From a virus, in the IMG/VR virus record IMGVR_UViG_3300030419_002996, positions 1 to 34,274 of that record: 34,274 nucleotides of DNA; one strand, 5' to 3'. This document shows, in pieces, positions 14,094 to 23,108 of the stretch (position 1 is the first letter of the stretch; each line of letters starts with the position of its first letter). The notes under the pieces are model-generated. The model saw only the letters and a program-made list of their open reading frames with translations. It was not told where the DNA came from and searched no databases. The translations under genes and the position numbers were made by a program.

Positions 14094-16303
14094 TGTACGA
14101 ACAAACTTTATATAAAATATTACCTAATTATATTAAACCTAAAGTTCTTAAAAGAAATAATAGATATAAAAAATGGGAATATGGATATAACAAAGAACAT
14201 GATTTTATAGTTATATCTAAAACAGGTCAAATAGGTGAAGTATATGAAATACAAAATCTTAAAATAGCTTTACCAAAAGAAAATAATGTTTATAAGTTTA
14301 AAGAAGATAAATGGACTAAAACTGAATATCCTAAACCATTAACTAGAATTAAAACAGTTTTTGACTGGAAAGAATATCCAGAAGATTTTAAAGAAAAATG
14401 GTTTGACTATATTGATGAAGAGTTTAAGAAACGTGAAGAAGGATTTTGGTTTTATAATAAAGGAATTCCTACTTATCTTACAGGTACGCATTATATGTAT
14501 TTACAATGGAGCAAGATTGATGTAGGACCACCAGATTTTAGAGAAGCTAATAGATTATTCTTTATATTCTGGGAAGCATGTAAAGCTGATATAAGGTGTT
14601 ATGGAATGTGCTATTTAAAAAATAGACGTTCTGGATTTTCTTTTATGGCTTCAGGAGAAATTGTAAACCTAGCTAGTATATCAAGTGATTCACGTTATGG
14701 AATATTATCTAAAACTGGTCCAGATGCTAAAAAGATGTTTACTGATAAGGTTGTTCCTATTTCAGTTAATTATCCATTCTTTTTTAAACCGATTCAAGAT
14801 GGTATGGATCGACCTAAAACAGAATTAGCATATAGAGTACCAGCTTCTAAATTTACTAGAAGAAAGATAGAATTAGGAACAGAAAGTTCAGAATTACAAG
14901 GATTAGATACTACTATTGATTGGAAAAATACTGGTGATAATAGTTATGATGGTGAAAAATTAAAACTATTAGTACATGATGAAAGTGGTAAATGGGAAAA
15001 ACCTAACAATATTTTAAATAACTGGAGGGTAACAAAAACAACATTAAGATTAGGTAGCAGAATTATAGGAAAATGCATGATGGGTTCTACTTCTAATGCT
15101 TTAGATAAAGGAGGTAGAAACTTTAAAAAATTATATGATGATTCAGATGTTACAAAAAGAAACCGCAATGGACAGACTAGCTCGGGATTATATTCTTTGT
15201 TCATACCTATGGAATGGAATTACGAAGGATACATTGATTCTTATGGGATGCCTGTCTTCGATACCCCAACCACTGAAGTCACAGGTCCACAAGGAGGATT
15301 TATCGACCTCGGAGTTGTGGAATATTGGCAAAATGAAGTCGAAGGCTTAAAATCTGATCAAGACGCTTTAAATGAGTTTTATAGACAATTTCCAAGAACT
15401 ACAAAACATGCATTTAGAGATGAATCTAAATCTTCTTTATTTAATCTAACTAAAATTTATCAACAAATAGATTTTAACGAAGATGCTAATAATAAAGCGG
15501 CGGTAACTCAAGGGAATTTTATTTGGGAAAATGGTATAAAAGATACTAGAGTTATATTTGCTCCTAATAAACAAGGTAGATTTTTTATAACTTGGATACC
15601 AGATGATAATCTTCAAAATAGATATATAGAAAAGAATGGTATTAAATATCCTGGTAATGATCATATGGGCGCATTTGGATGTGATCCTTATGATATATCA
15701 GGTACAGTAGATAAAAGAGGTTCTAATGGTTCTTTACATGGGTTAACTAAATTTAGTATGGAAGATGCTCCAGCGGATCATTTCTTTTTAGAATATATAG
15801 CAAGACCACAAACAGCTGAAATATTTTTTGAAGATGTATTAATGGCGTGTGTATTTTATGGAATGCCAATATTAGCAGAAAATAATAAACCTAGATTACT
15901 TTATCATTTTAAAAGAAGAGGTTATAGAGGTTTTGCAATGAATCGACCAGATAAAGTTTGGAATAAACTTTCAGTAACAGAAAGAGAAATAGGTGGAATA
16001 CCTAATTCAAGTGAAGATATTAAACAAGCACATGCTGCTGCAATTGAATCTTATATAGAAAATGCAATTGGTTTTAATGGAGATGGATATGGAGATTTGT
16101 ATTTTCAAAGAACATTAGAAGATTGGGCATCTTTTGATATGAATAATAGAACAAGTCATGACGCCTCAATTAGTTCGGGGTTAGCTATAATGGCTTGTAA
16201 TAAAAACAGATATGCTCCAGTAAGTAGAAGAAAACGAGAACCAATTGATCTTGGAATAAAAAAATATGATAACAAGGGATTAGTTTCAAAAATAATTAAA
16301 TAA
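14093..16303 (+). CDS. terL: Terminase large subunit
   Basis: This 736-residue protein is the ATP-driven motor that packages DNA and cuts it. The ATPase domain shows a Walker A-like KNRRSGFSF (176-184), Walker B LLVHDESGKW (292-301, acidic pair D296-E297) and a coupling motif GSTSNALDKGG (331-341). The nuclease domain shows GCDPYD (Asp531), AENNK (Glu596) and SHDASISSGLA (Asp690), the acidic triad of the RNase H-like fold. Length and order fit the large terminases of crAss-like phages. Codons between about 15174 and 15350 are richer in C and G at third positions than the rest. The stop is directly followed by the portal ATG, so the two are translationally coupled. Confidence 0.97.
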   Translation: MYEQTLYKILPNYIKPKVLKRNNRYKKWEYGYNKEHDFIVISKTGQIGEVYEIQNLKIALPKENNVYKFKEDKWTKTEYPKPLTRIKTVFDWKEYPEDFKEKWFDYIDEEFKKREEGFWFYNKGIPTYLTGTHYMYLQWSKIDVGPPDFREANRLFFIFWEACKADIRCYGMCYLKNRRSGFSFMASGEIVNLASISSDSRYGILSKTGPDAKKMFTDKVVPISVNYPFFFKPIQDGMDRPKTELAYRVPASKFTRRKIELGTESSELQGLDTTIDWKNTGDNSYDGEKLKLLVHDESGKWEKPNNILNNWRVTKTTLRLGSRIIGKCMMGSTSNALDKGGRNFKKLYDDSDVTKRNRNGQTSSGLYSLFIPMEWNYEGYIDSYGMPVFDTPTTEVTGPQGGFIDLGVVEYWQNEVEGLKSDQDALNEFYRQFPRTTKHAFRDESKSSLFNLTKIYQQIDFNEDANNKAAVTQGNFIWENGIKDTRVIFAPNKQGRFFITWIPDDNLQNRYIEKNGIKYPGNDHMGAFGCDPYDISGTVDKRGSNGSLHGLTKFSMEDAPADHFFLEYIARPQTAEIFFEDVLMACVFYGMPILAENNKPRLLYHFKRRGYRGFAMNRPDKVWNKLSVTEREIGGIPNSSEDIKQAHAAAIESYIENAIGFNGDGYGDLYFQRTLEDWASFDMNNRTSHDASISSGLAIMACNKNRYAPVSRRKREPIDLGIKKYDNKGLVSKIIK

Positions 16304-18694
16304 ATGAATACATACGCAAATCCAAATAGTGCATTTCCTAGCCAGGTAGTGCCAGACGCTGAAAAATCTTCCATTGATTATGGAAGACAGGTCGCACAGG
16401 CTATTGAAGCAGAATGGTGGAGACAAGGAGGTAACGGTACTAGATTTGCTACTTCTTTTAATAGATTCCATACTTTAAGATTATACGCTAGAGGTGAACA
16501 ACCTGTTCAAAAATATAAAGATGAATTAGCTATTAATGGAGATATGTCTTATATGAATTTAGATTGGAAACCAGTTCCTGTGGTCTCTAAATTTGTAGAT
16601 ATAGTTGTAAATGGAATGGCTAATAAAGTGTATGAAATAAATGCTTATGCACAAGATCCTGTTTCATTAAAGAAAAGAACTGATTATGCTAACGCAATAT
16701 ATGAAGATATGTTAGCTAAACCTTATTTGGAAGAGTTAAAAGGAACTTTAGGTATTGATCAATATCAAAGTCCTGATCCGGCTAATTTACCTGAAAATAA
16801 AGAAGAATTAGATCTTCACATGCAATTAAGCTATAAACAAGCAGTAGAAATAGCAGAAGAAGAAGTTATAGATAATACTTTAGCAAGAAATAAATTTAAA
16901 AATACTAAGAAAAGATTTTATTATGATCTTGTTACTTTAGGAATTGGTTGTGTAAAAACACAATGGAATAAATCTAATGGAATCGTTATAGATTATGTAG
17001 ATCCAGCAAATTTAATATATTCATATACAGAAGATCCTAATTTTGATGATATATATTATGTAGGAGAGGTGAAACAATTAACTGTTCCAGAAATAGCTAA
17101 ACAATTTCCGCATTTAACTGAAGATCAATTAGAAAAAATACAACAAACTAGATCTTATAGTAATCAACAATTATACGGTTGGCAAACTTATGATCAAAAT
17201 ACTGTACAAGTTTTATTCTTTGAATATAAAACTTATAACACACAAGTATTTAAAATAAAACAAACTGAACACGGACTAGAAAAAGCATTAGAAAAACCTG
17301 ATACTTTTAATCCTCCTACTAATGATAACTTTGCTAGAGTAGAAAGAAAGATTGAAGTGCTATATAAAGGTTGTAAAGTTATTGGTAATAATGAATTAAT
17401 AGAGTGGAAATTAGCAGAAAACATGAGTAGACCTTTTGCTGATACTACTAAAGTAGAAATGAGTTATGCTATTGTAGCACCACGTATGTATAAAGGAAAA
17501 ATTAATTCTATTGTAAGTAAAATAACTGGCTTTGCTGATATGATTCAGCTAACTCATTTAAAGCTTCAACAAGTAATCTCAAGAATGGTGCCAGATGGAG
17601 TATTCTTAGATATGGACGGACTTGCAGAAGTAGATCTTGGTAATGGTACTAATTATAACCCAGCTGAAGCATTAAATATGTATTTTCAAACTGGTTCGAT
17701 AGTTGGTAGATCATTAACTCAAGAAGGAGATATGAATCCTGGCAAAGTACCTATTCAAGAACTAGCTACTTCTACTGGACAAGGAAAAATCCAAAGTTTA
17801 ATTAGTACATATCAATATTATTTACAAATGATAAGAGATGTGACCGGATTAAATGAAGCAAGAGATGGTACTGTTCCTGATAAAAATACTTTAGTTGGCT
17901 TACAGAAAATGGCAGCTAATCAATCTAACGTAGCTACTAGACATATATTAGATGCAGGATTATGGTTAGTATTAAGAACATGTGAAAACATTGCTTTAAA
18001 AGTAGCGGATTCTTTAAACTATCCTTTAACTTTAAATTCTCTTAAAAGCTCTATATCTACTTATAATACTGGAACATTAGCAGAAATACAAAATTTAAAT
18101 CTTCATGATTTTGGTATATATTTACAATTAGAACCAGAAGAAGAAGATAAACAAATGTTAGAACAAAACATTCAAATGTCTTTACAACAAGGTGGTATTG
18201 ATTTAGAAGATGCTATAGATATAAGACAAATAAAAAATTTAAAACTAGCAAATGACGTTTTAAAACAAAAACGTAAAAAGAAAATGCAAGCAGCTCAACA
18301 AGCTCAACAACAACAAGCTCAAGCTGAAGCCGCGGCAAATGCTGAAGCTTCACAAGCTGCAGCTATGGCAGAAGTACAAAAGAACGAAGCCATGACTCAA
18401 GCGAATATTCAATTTGAACAAGCTAAATCTCAAATGGAAATCCAAAGATTACAAACTCAAGCTCAATTAAAACAACAAGAAATGCAATATCAGCATGAGT
18501 TTGATATGGAATTAAAGAAATTAGAGGTGCAAGCTATGCAAGAGAAAGAAAATAGAATTGAAGATCGTAAAGATAAAAGAACAAAAATGGAAGGAACTCA
18601 ACAGAGTAAGATGATTGAACAACGTCAAACTCAAGGTTTTCCTACTAATTTTGAAAGAGAAACCCCAGGACAATTTCAACCTGAAGGGATTTAA
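16304..18694 (+). CDS. Portal protein
   Basis: This 796-residue protein forms the ring at the capsid vertex through which DNA is packaged and ejected. The fit is by size, position between terL and scaffold, and pattern. An alpha/beta core (residues ~30-450) includes VPVVSKFVDIVVNGMANKV and YDLVTLGIGCVKTQWN. An amphipathic middle with a DVTGLNEARDG-like segment (near 525) follows. The last ~150 residues are a long Gln/Ala-rich coiled coil (from about 650, QAAQQAQQQQAQAEAAA). That tail is longer than in classical portals and may extend into the head or bind scaffold. It starts one base after the terL stop. Confidence 0.92.
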   Translation: MNTYANPNSAFPSQVVPDAEKSSIDYGRQVAQAIEAEWWRQGGNGTRFATSFNRFHTLRLYARGEQPVQKYKDELAINGDMSYMNLDWKPVPVVSKFVDIVVNGMANKVYEINAYAQDPVSLKKRTDYANAIYEDMLAKPYLEELKGTLGIDQYQSPDPANLPENKEELDLHMQLSYKQAVEIAEEEVIDNTLARNKFKNTKKRFYYDLVTLGIGCVKTQWNKSNGIVIDYVDPANLIYSYTEDPNFDDIYYVGEVKQLTVPEIAKQFPHLTEDQLEKIQQTRSYSNQQLYGWQTYDQNTVQVLFFEYKTYNTQVFKIKQTEHGLEKALEKPDTFNPPTNDNFARVERKIEVLYKGCKVIGNNELIEWKLAENMSRPFADTTKVEMSYAIVAPRMYKGKINSIVSKITGFADMIQLTHLKLQQVISRMVPDGVFLDMDGLAEVDLGNGTNYNPAEALNMYFQTGSIVGRSLTQEGDMNPGKVPIQELATSTGQGKIQSLISTYQYYLQMIRDVTGLNEARDGTVPDKNTLVGLQKMAANQSNVATRHILDAGLWLVLRTCENIALKVADSLNYPLTLNSLKSSISTYNTGTLAEIQNLNLHDFGIYLQLEPEEEDKQMLEQNIQMSLQQGGIDLEDAIDIRQIKNLKLANDVLKQKRKKKMQAAQQAQQQQAQAEAAANAEASQAAAMAEVQKNEAMTQANIQFEQAKSQMEIQRLQTQAQLKQQEMQYQHEFDMELKKLEVQAMQEKENRIEDRKDKRTKMEGTQQSKMIEQRQTQGFPTNFERETPGQFQPEGI

Positions 18695-18715
18695 TTAATT
18701 TTATAATATTATATT

Positions 18716-19927
18716 ATGTCAGAAAAACAAACAACTAAACCTGAGGTGGCTGAAGAAGTCAAATCAGAAGGTGGGGATATGAAAATGAAATCCAAACCTA
18801 AAATGAAAAAGTTTAATACTACTAAAGATGAACCTGTTAAAGTGGATTTAACTAAAGATCCAAATATTAAAACAGAAGAACCTATAAAAGTAGATTTAAC
18901 TAAAAAAGAAACTAAAACAGAAGACGATGCCATTCAAATCGGAGAAACAAAGGAGGTATCTGTGGAAAAACCATCCGGAGATAGCGCAGAGATGGGAGAA
19001 CCTTTACAAGAGTCCAACACGACTACTGAAGGGATTCATCCAATCCAAGAAATAACCAATGAAACTGATAATCTAGTAGTAGATGATGTTTCTACTCCTA
19101 ATATAACTTTACCAGAAAATGTAGAAAAGTTGGTTAACTTTATGGAGGAAACTGGTGGTACTGTAGAAGATTATGTAAGATTGAATGCAGATTATTCTAG
19201 TGTAAATGAAGAAGTTTTATTAAAAGAATATTATAGTAAAACTAAACCTCATTTAAATGAAGAAGAAATAAAATTCGTAATGGAAGAAAAATTCGATTAC
19301 GATGAAGAGATTGACGAAGAGCGAGACGTCAAAAGAAAAAAACTCGCTAAGAAAGAAGCGATTGCAGAAGCAAAGAACTTTTTGGAGGACATGAAAACTA
19401 AGTATTACGACGAAATCAAGTTGAGACCCGGCGTAACTCAAGAACAACAGAAAGCTATGGACTTCTTTAATCGCTATAATAATGAACAAGAAATAGCTAC
19501 GCAAAGGCATGAAAAATTCATTAACAACACTAAACAACTTTTTTCCAATGAATTCAAAGGTTTTGATTTCGAAGTTGGTGAAAAGAAATTTAGATACGGT
19601 GTTAAAGATCCCAGTGCTGTTGCAGAGAATCAATCTAATCTCAACAACTTCGTCGAGAAGTTCTTAGACAATGAAGGCAATGTTAAAGATACGAGAGGTT
19701 ATCATAAGGCTATGTATGCTGCACAGAATATAGATAAAATAGTAAATCATTTTTACGAGCAAGGTAAATCTGATGGGATTAAAACAGTTGTAGAAGGATC
19801 TAAAAACCCTACTACAGATACTCGTCAAACAGCGGGTGATATTAATCTTGGTGGATTTAAAGTTCGTGCTATAGATGGTGTAGATAGTTCTAAATTGAAA
19901 ATCAAACGAAGTAAATTTAACAATTAA
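18716..19927 (+). CDS. Probable capsid scaffolding protein
   Basis: This 403-residue, highly charged protein lies between portal and major capsid protein, the usual scaffold position. The first ~120 residues are Lys/Glu/Thr-rich and disordered and hold a short repeat, EPVKVDLTK (39-47) and EPIKVDLTK (55-63). Residues ~125-290 are helical and suit a coiled-coil core (EEEIKFVMEEKFDYDEEID). The last 30 residues (INLGGFKVRAIDGVDSSKLK) are basic, as in scaffolds that bind capsid protein. No protease motif was seen. Codons in 19290-19700 are richer in G and C than their surroundings. The leader ends ATTATATTATG, nearly the same as the leader at 21506. Confidence 0.72.
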   Translation: MSEKQTTKPEVAEEVKSEGGDMKMKSKPKMKKFNTTKDEPVKVDLTKDPNIKTEEPIKVDLTKKETKTEDDAIQIGETKEVSVEKPSGDSAEMGEPLQESNTTTEGIHPIQEITNETDNLVVDDVSTPNITLPENVEKLVNFMEETGGTVEDYVRLNADYSSVNEEVLLKEYYSKTKPHLNEEEIKFVMEEKFDYDEEIDEERDVKRKKLAKKEAIAEAKNFLEDMKTKYYDEIKLRPGVTQEQQKAMDFFNRYNNEQEIATQRHEKFINNTKQLFSNEFKGFDFEVGEKKFRYGVKDPSAVAENQSNLNNFVEKFLDNEGNVKDTRGYHKAMYAAQNIDKIVNHFYEQGKSDGIKTVVEGSKNPTTDTRQTAGDINLGGFKVRAIDGVDSSKLKIKRSKFNN

Positions 19928-19938
19928 AATTAACAATT

Positions 19939-21426
19939 ATGGGTGTATTAAGTCCTCAGTTTGGGAGTCTTATTCCATCACAAACTATGCAAGCTTTAGA
20001 AGGAAACTATCTAAACTTTGCTACAGGTGGTGCGAATGATTTCGCTCAACAATATCTACCAGAAATTTATGAAGCAGAGGTAGAGCGTTATGGAAACAGA
20101 ACGTTAGGTGGCTTCTTAAGAATGGTTGGCGCTGAAATGCCAATGATGTCTGACCAAGTTGTTTGGTCGGAGCAAAACAGATTACACATCGCTTATGATG
20201 GTGTAGGCTGTACTGCTGCAGGTTCGCAGTTAACAATTAACAACGGTACTAACGTACTAATGCCGAACATGACAGTTGTAATTATGGATCCAAACGATCC
20301 TTCTTTTACAGTAAAAGCTATTGTAGATAATTCAGGTGCATTTGATCCAGTTGGTATGGGTGCTGCTAATTTAGTAGACGTTATACCTTACACTAGAGCA
20401 AATGTAAACGCTGGCGCGGTTGCTAAAACAAATCTTAAAGTATTTGTATACGGTTCTGAATTTGGAAAAGGTTCTACTGGTCCTGTAACTACAGGTCAAA
20501 CTGGAGCTGGAGACCCTTGGTCTATCCAACCTTCTTTCTCTACATTTAGTAACAAACCAATTATAATTAGAGACAGATACGCTGTTAGTGGATCTGATGC
20601 TTCTCAAATTGGTTGGGTTGAAGTTGCTACAGAAGATGGTGCTAGTGGTTATCTTTGGTATTTAAAAGCTGAAGGTGAAACTAGAATGAGATTCGAAGAT
20701 TATTTAGAAATAGCAATGGTTGAAGGTGAATTAGCTAATGCGGTACAAGGTGCTGCGATTGTAGCTAATGTTCCTTCTTTTGCTGGTGCTGGCGGTGGTG
20801 CTGGTACTATTGGTACTGAAGGTTTATTTGCTGCTATTAATAATGGTGGTAACGTACTTTCTGGTTATGCTGGAGGGTTACAAGACTTTGACCAAGTTCT
20901 AGAAAATCTAGATACTCAAGGAGCTATTGAAGAGAATATGCTTTTCTTAGACAGAAAAACTGAGTTATTATTTGATAACATGTTAGCACAACAAAACTCT
21001 TACGGAGCTGGAGGTACATCTTATGGTGTATTTGAAAACTCTGAAGATATGGCGCTTAACTTAGGTTTCTCTGGTTTTAGAAGAGGTTCATATGACTTCT
21101 ATAAGACTTCTTGGAAATACTTAAACGACGCTTCTACAAGAGGTGGTTCTTCTAACTTTGTTAACGGTGACAACATCGATGGTGTATTAGTACCAGCTGG
21201 TACTTCTTCAGTATACGATCAGTTACTAGGAACAAACATTAGACGACCATTCTTGCATGTAAGATATAGAGCTTCTCAAGCAGATGATAGAAGAATGAAA
21301 TCATGGTTAACAGGTTCTGTTGGCGGTGCTGCTACTTCTAACTTAGATGCTATGGAGGTAAATTTCTTATCAGAAAGATGTCTTTGTACTCAAGCTAGAA
21401 ATAATTTCGTATTATTTACAGCTTAA
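19939..21426 (+). CDS. Major capsid protein
   Basis: This 495-residue protein is the main shell subunit. It starts MGVLSPQFGSLIPSQTMQ, with a segment near 25-75 (FAQQYLPEIYEAEVERYGN) that suits the long N-arm or E-loop region of an HK97-type fold. The rest is Gly/Ala/Thr-rich beta structure. Size, its place after portal and scaffold, and the high number of G/C-ending codons (high expression) support the call. The N-terminus shows no obvious protease-cleaved delta domain. The stop is followed by a structured element. Resemblance to crAss-like capsid proteins is from memory. Confidence 0.92.
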   Translation: MGVLSPQFGSLIPSQTMQALEGNYLNFATGGANDFAQQYLPEIYEAEVERYGNRTLGGFLRMVGAEMPMMSDQVVWSEQNRLHIAYDGVGCTAAGSQLTINNGTNVLMPNMTVVIMDPNDPSFTVKAIVDNSGAFDPVGMGAANLVDVIPYTRANVNAGAVAKTNLKVFVYGSEFGKGSTGPVTTGQTGAGDPWSIQPSFSTFSNKPIIIRDRYAVSGSDASQIGWVEVATEDGASGYLWYLKAEGETRMRFEDYLEIAMVEGELANAVQGAAIVANVPSFAGAGGGAGTIGTEGLFAAINNGGNVLSGYAGGLQDFDQVLENLDTQGAIEENMLFLDRKTELLFDNMLAQQNSYGAGGTSYGVFENSEDMALNLGFSGFRRGSYDFYKTSWKYLNDASTRGGSSNFVNGDNIDGVLVPAGTSSVYDQLLGTNIRRPFLHVRYRASQADDRRMKSWLTGSVGGAATSNLDAMEVNFLSERCLCTQARNNFVLFTA

Positions 21427-21433
21427 TTTTTAT

Positions 21434-21482
21434 AAGGTTGGGGCGTCAAAAAGCATTAGCTCAACGGGCGCCCATATACCTT
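21434..21482 (+). terminator. Structured post-capsid element (possible attenuator)
   Basis: The 79-base gap after the capsid gene is locally GC-rich. AAGG (21434-21437) can pair with CCTT (21479-21482), and GGGCG (21441-21445) with CGCCC (21469-21473). GTTG (21437-21440) with CAAC (21462-21465) offers a crossing, pseudoknot-like alternative. There is no clear T-run, so it may stall or stabilise the capsid message instead of ending it. Confidence 0.4.
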
Positions 21483-21505
21483 TAACTATTTAATTATATT
21501 ATATT

Positions 21506-22324
21506 ATGGAAAAAGAAAAAGAAGTTGTAGTGGCAAAAACTAAGAAAGTTGCTCCACCACAACCTAAAAAAGAATCACATCCAGAAGATGGATGGGAAAT
21601 AAAAGATAGAAATTACTATTTAAGCGGAAATAAAGAACCTCTAACTTTTACATTAAAATCAAGACATACAGAGAAATATCCTTTACTATGGTTTGATCCA
21701 GTAAAAAAAGAGCAAAGAGCCTTAAGATATGCGACTAATCAAAGTTCACCATTTGTAGATGAACAAAAAGGAGAAGTTACATTAAGACATATTATGTTTC
21801 ATGATGGTACTTTACATGTTCCAAAAGAACACCAAGCTTTACAAAAACTATTATCATTATATCACCCAGATTTAAACGGAAGATATAAAGAGGTTAAGAA
21901 AGTAGAAGAAGCTAAAAATGAATTATTAGATCTTGAAATAGAAATTGAAGCTTTAAATGTAGCTAGGACTATGGATATAGAAATAGCTGAAGCTGTATTA
22001 AGAACAGAAGTTGGTTCTGAAATAAATCAATTAAGTTCTAAAGAAGTTAAAAGAGATTTAATTAGATTTGCTAAAAAGAATCCTAGATTATTCTTAGACT
22101 TAGCAAGAGATGAAAATGTTCAATTAAGAAACTTTGGAATTAAAGCAATTGAAGCAGGGTTAATAAATTTATCCAGTGATCAAAGAACTTTTACGTTAGG
22201 TAAAAATAAACGTAAATTATTTAATGTTCCATTTGATGAAAACCCACATTCAGCACTTGCTGCTTGGTTTAAAACAGATGAAGGTGTAGAAATATACAGA
22301 TCAATAGATAAAAAACTATCTTAA
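21506..22324 (+). CDS. Head-associated protein after capsid gene
   Basis: This 272-residue protein is not assigned to a family with certainty. Residues 1-30 are Lys/Pro-rich and disordered. Residues ~30-115 form a beta-rich part (WEIKDRNYYLSGNKEPLTFT). Residues ~125-215 are helical (VEEAKNELLDLEIEIEALN, then RFAKKNPRLFLDLARDENVQ). Genes between capsid and ring proteins in crAss-like phages usually encode head fibre or head-completion proteins. The C-terminal half, with its DARxENVQLRNFGIK-like run, would be an assembly surface. A strong terminator follows, so this closes the head operon. Confidence 0.7.
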   Translation: MEKEKEVVVAKTKKVAPPQPKKESHPEDGWEIKDRNYYLSGNKEPLTFTLKSRHTEKYPLLWFDPVKKEQRALRYATNQSSPFVDEQKGEVTLRHIMFHDGTLHVPKEHQALQKLLSLYHPDLNGRYKEVKKVEEAKNELLDLEIEIEALNVARTMDIEIAEAVLRTEVGSEINQLSSKEVKRDLIRFAKKNPRLFLDLARDENVQLRNFGIKAIEAGLINLSSDQRTFTLGKNKRKLFNVPFDENPHSALAAWFKTDEGVEIYRSIDKKLS

Positions 22325-22334
22325 CACAAATACT

Positions 22335-22362
22335 AATAAGGGCGGCAAACGCCGCCTTTATT
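22335..22362 (+). terminator. Intrinsic terminator between head and tail genes
   Basis: A 12-bp stem, including one G-T pair, is formed by AATAAGGGCGGC and GCCGCCTTTATT around an AAAC loop. The upper six pairs are all G-C, and the downstream arm and flank are T/A-rich. It is the best terminator in the window. It divides the head genes from the tail genes. Confidence 0.88.
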
Positions 22363-22379
22363 ATAAATAATATACTAGA

Positions 22380-23105
22380 ATGGCAATAAACGTAGATACT
22401 GTATACAAAACTGTTTTGTTAATACTTAACCAACAACAACGAGGATATATGACGCCTGACGAATTTAATAAAGTCGCAACACAGGTTCAACTAAATATAT
22501 TCGAAAGATACTTAGACGATCTAAATCAACAGTATCGTGTCCCGCAAAATGACACAGAATATGCCGATAGAATTAAAAATACTGAAGAAAATTTACAAAA
22601 TTTTCAAAAATATATAAATAATGCATCTGCCGCGGGTGCTATAACAGGAACTAATCCTTTTACTATAGATACAGCTGTAGTAACAGATTTGTATAGATTA
22701 GGTTCTGTAATTTATAAAGGCGAACAACTAACTCAATACGCACAAAGAAACGAGATAACACAACTATTACTTTCCCCGTTAACTCAACCAACAACTAATT
22801 TTCCTATATATTTATATGAAGAGGGTAAACTATATATCTATCCAACAACTATTGTTGCTCCAGATGATATAAATATATCTTATTTAAGAAAACCAGTAGA
22901 TCCAGTATGGGCTTACGGTGTAGGAACTTTAGGACAATATGAATATCAAGCATTAAATTCTACAAATTTTGAATTAAATGTATCAGAGCAAACAAATGTA
23001 ATATCAAGAGTGTTAGCATACGCAGGAATCATTATAAATGATCCTTCTATTATACAAATTGCGGCTGGAGAAGTACAAAAAGAAGAACAAAACTCAAAAA
23101 CATAA
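22380..23105 (+). CDS. Tail ring / connector protein 1
   Basis: This 241-residue protein starts MAINVDTVYKTVLLILNQQQ, with RGYMTPDEFNKVA next. This is a start I recall for crAss-like and marine podovirus ring proteins near the portal. Residues 60-130 are helical and charged. Later parts (VTDLYRLGSVIYKGEQLTQY, then FPIYLYEEGKLYIYPTTI) form a beta domain. It would sit below the portal and continue the DNA channel. It begins 17 bases after the terminator, so its promoter is either in that short gap or transcription reads through. Confidence 0.78.
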   Translation: MAINVDTVYKTVLLILNQQQRGYMTPDEFNKVATQVQLNIFERYLDDLNQQYRVPQNDTEYADRIKNTEENLQNFQKYINNASAAGAITGTNPFTIDTAVVTDLYRLGSVIYKGEQLTQYAQRNEITQLLLSPLTQPTTNFPIYLYEEGKLYIYPTTIVAPDDINISYLRKPVDPVWAYGVGTLGQYEYQALNSTNFELNVSEQTNVISRVLAYAGIIINDPSIIQIAAGEVQKEEQNSKT

Positions 23106-23108
23106 GAT

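Noticed and set aside
19253-19633. 126-codon reverse-strand ORF in the scaffold gene
   Set aside because: It is opposite a coding frame rich in Glu/Lys codons, which gives long antisense frames rich in Phe/Ser/Leu. There are no start-site features or neighbours on that strand.
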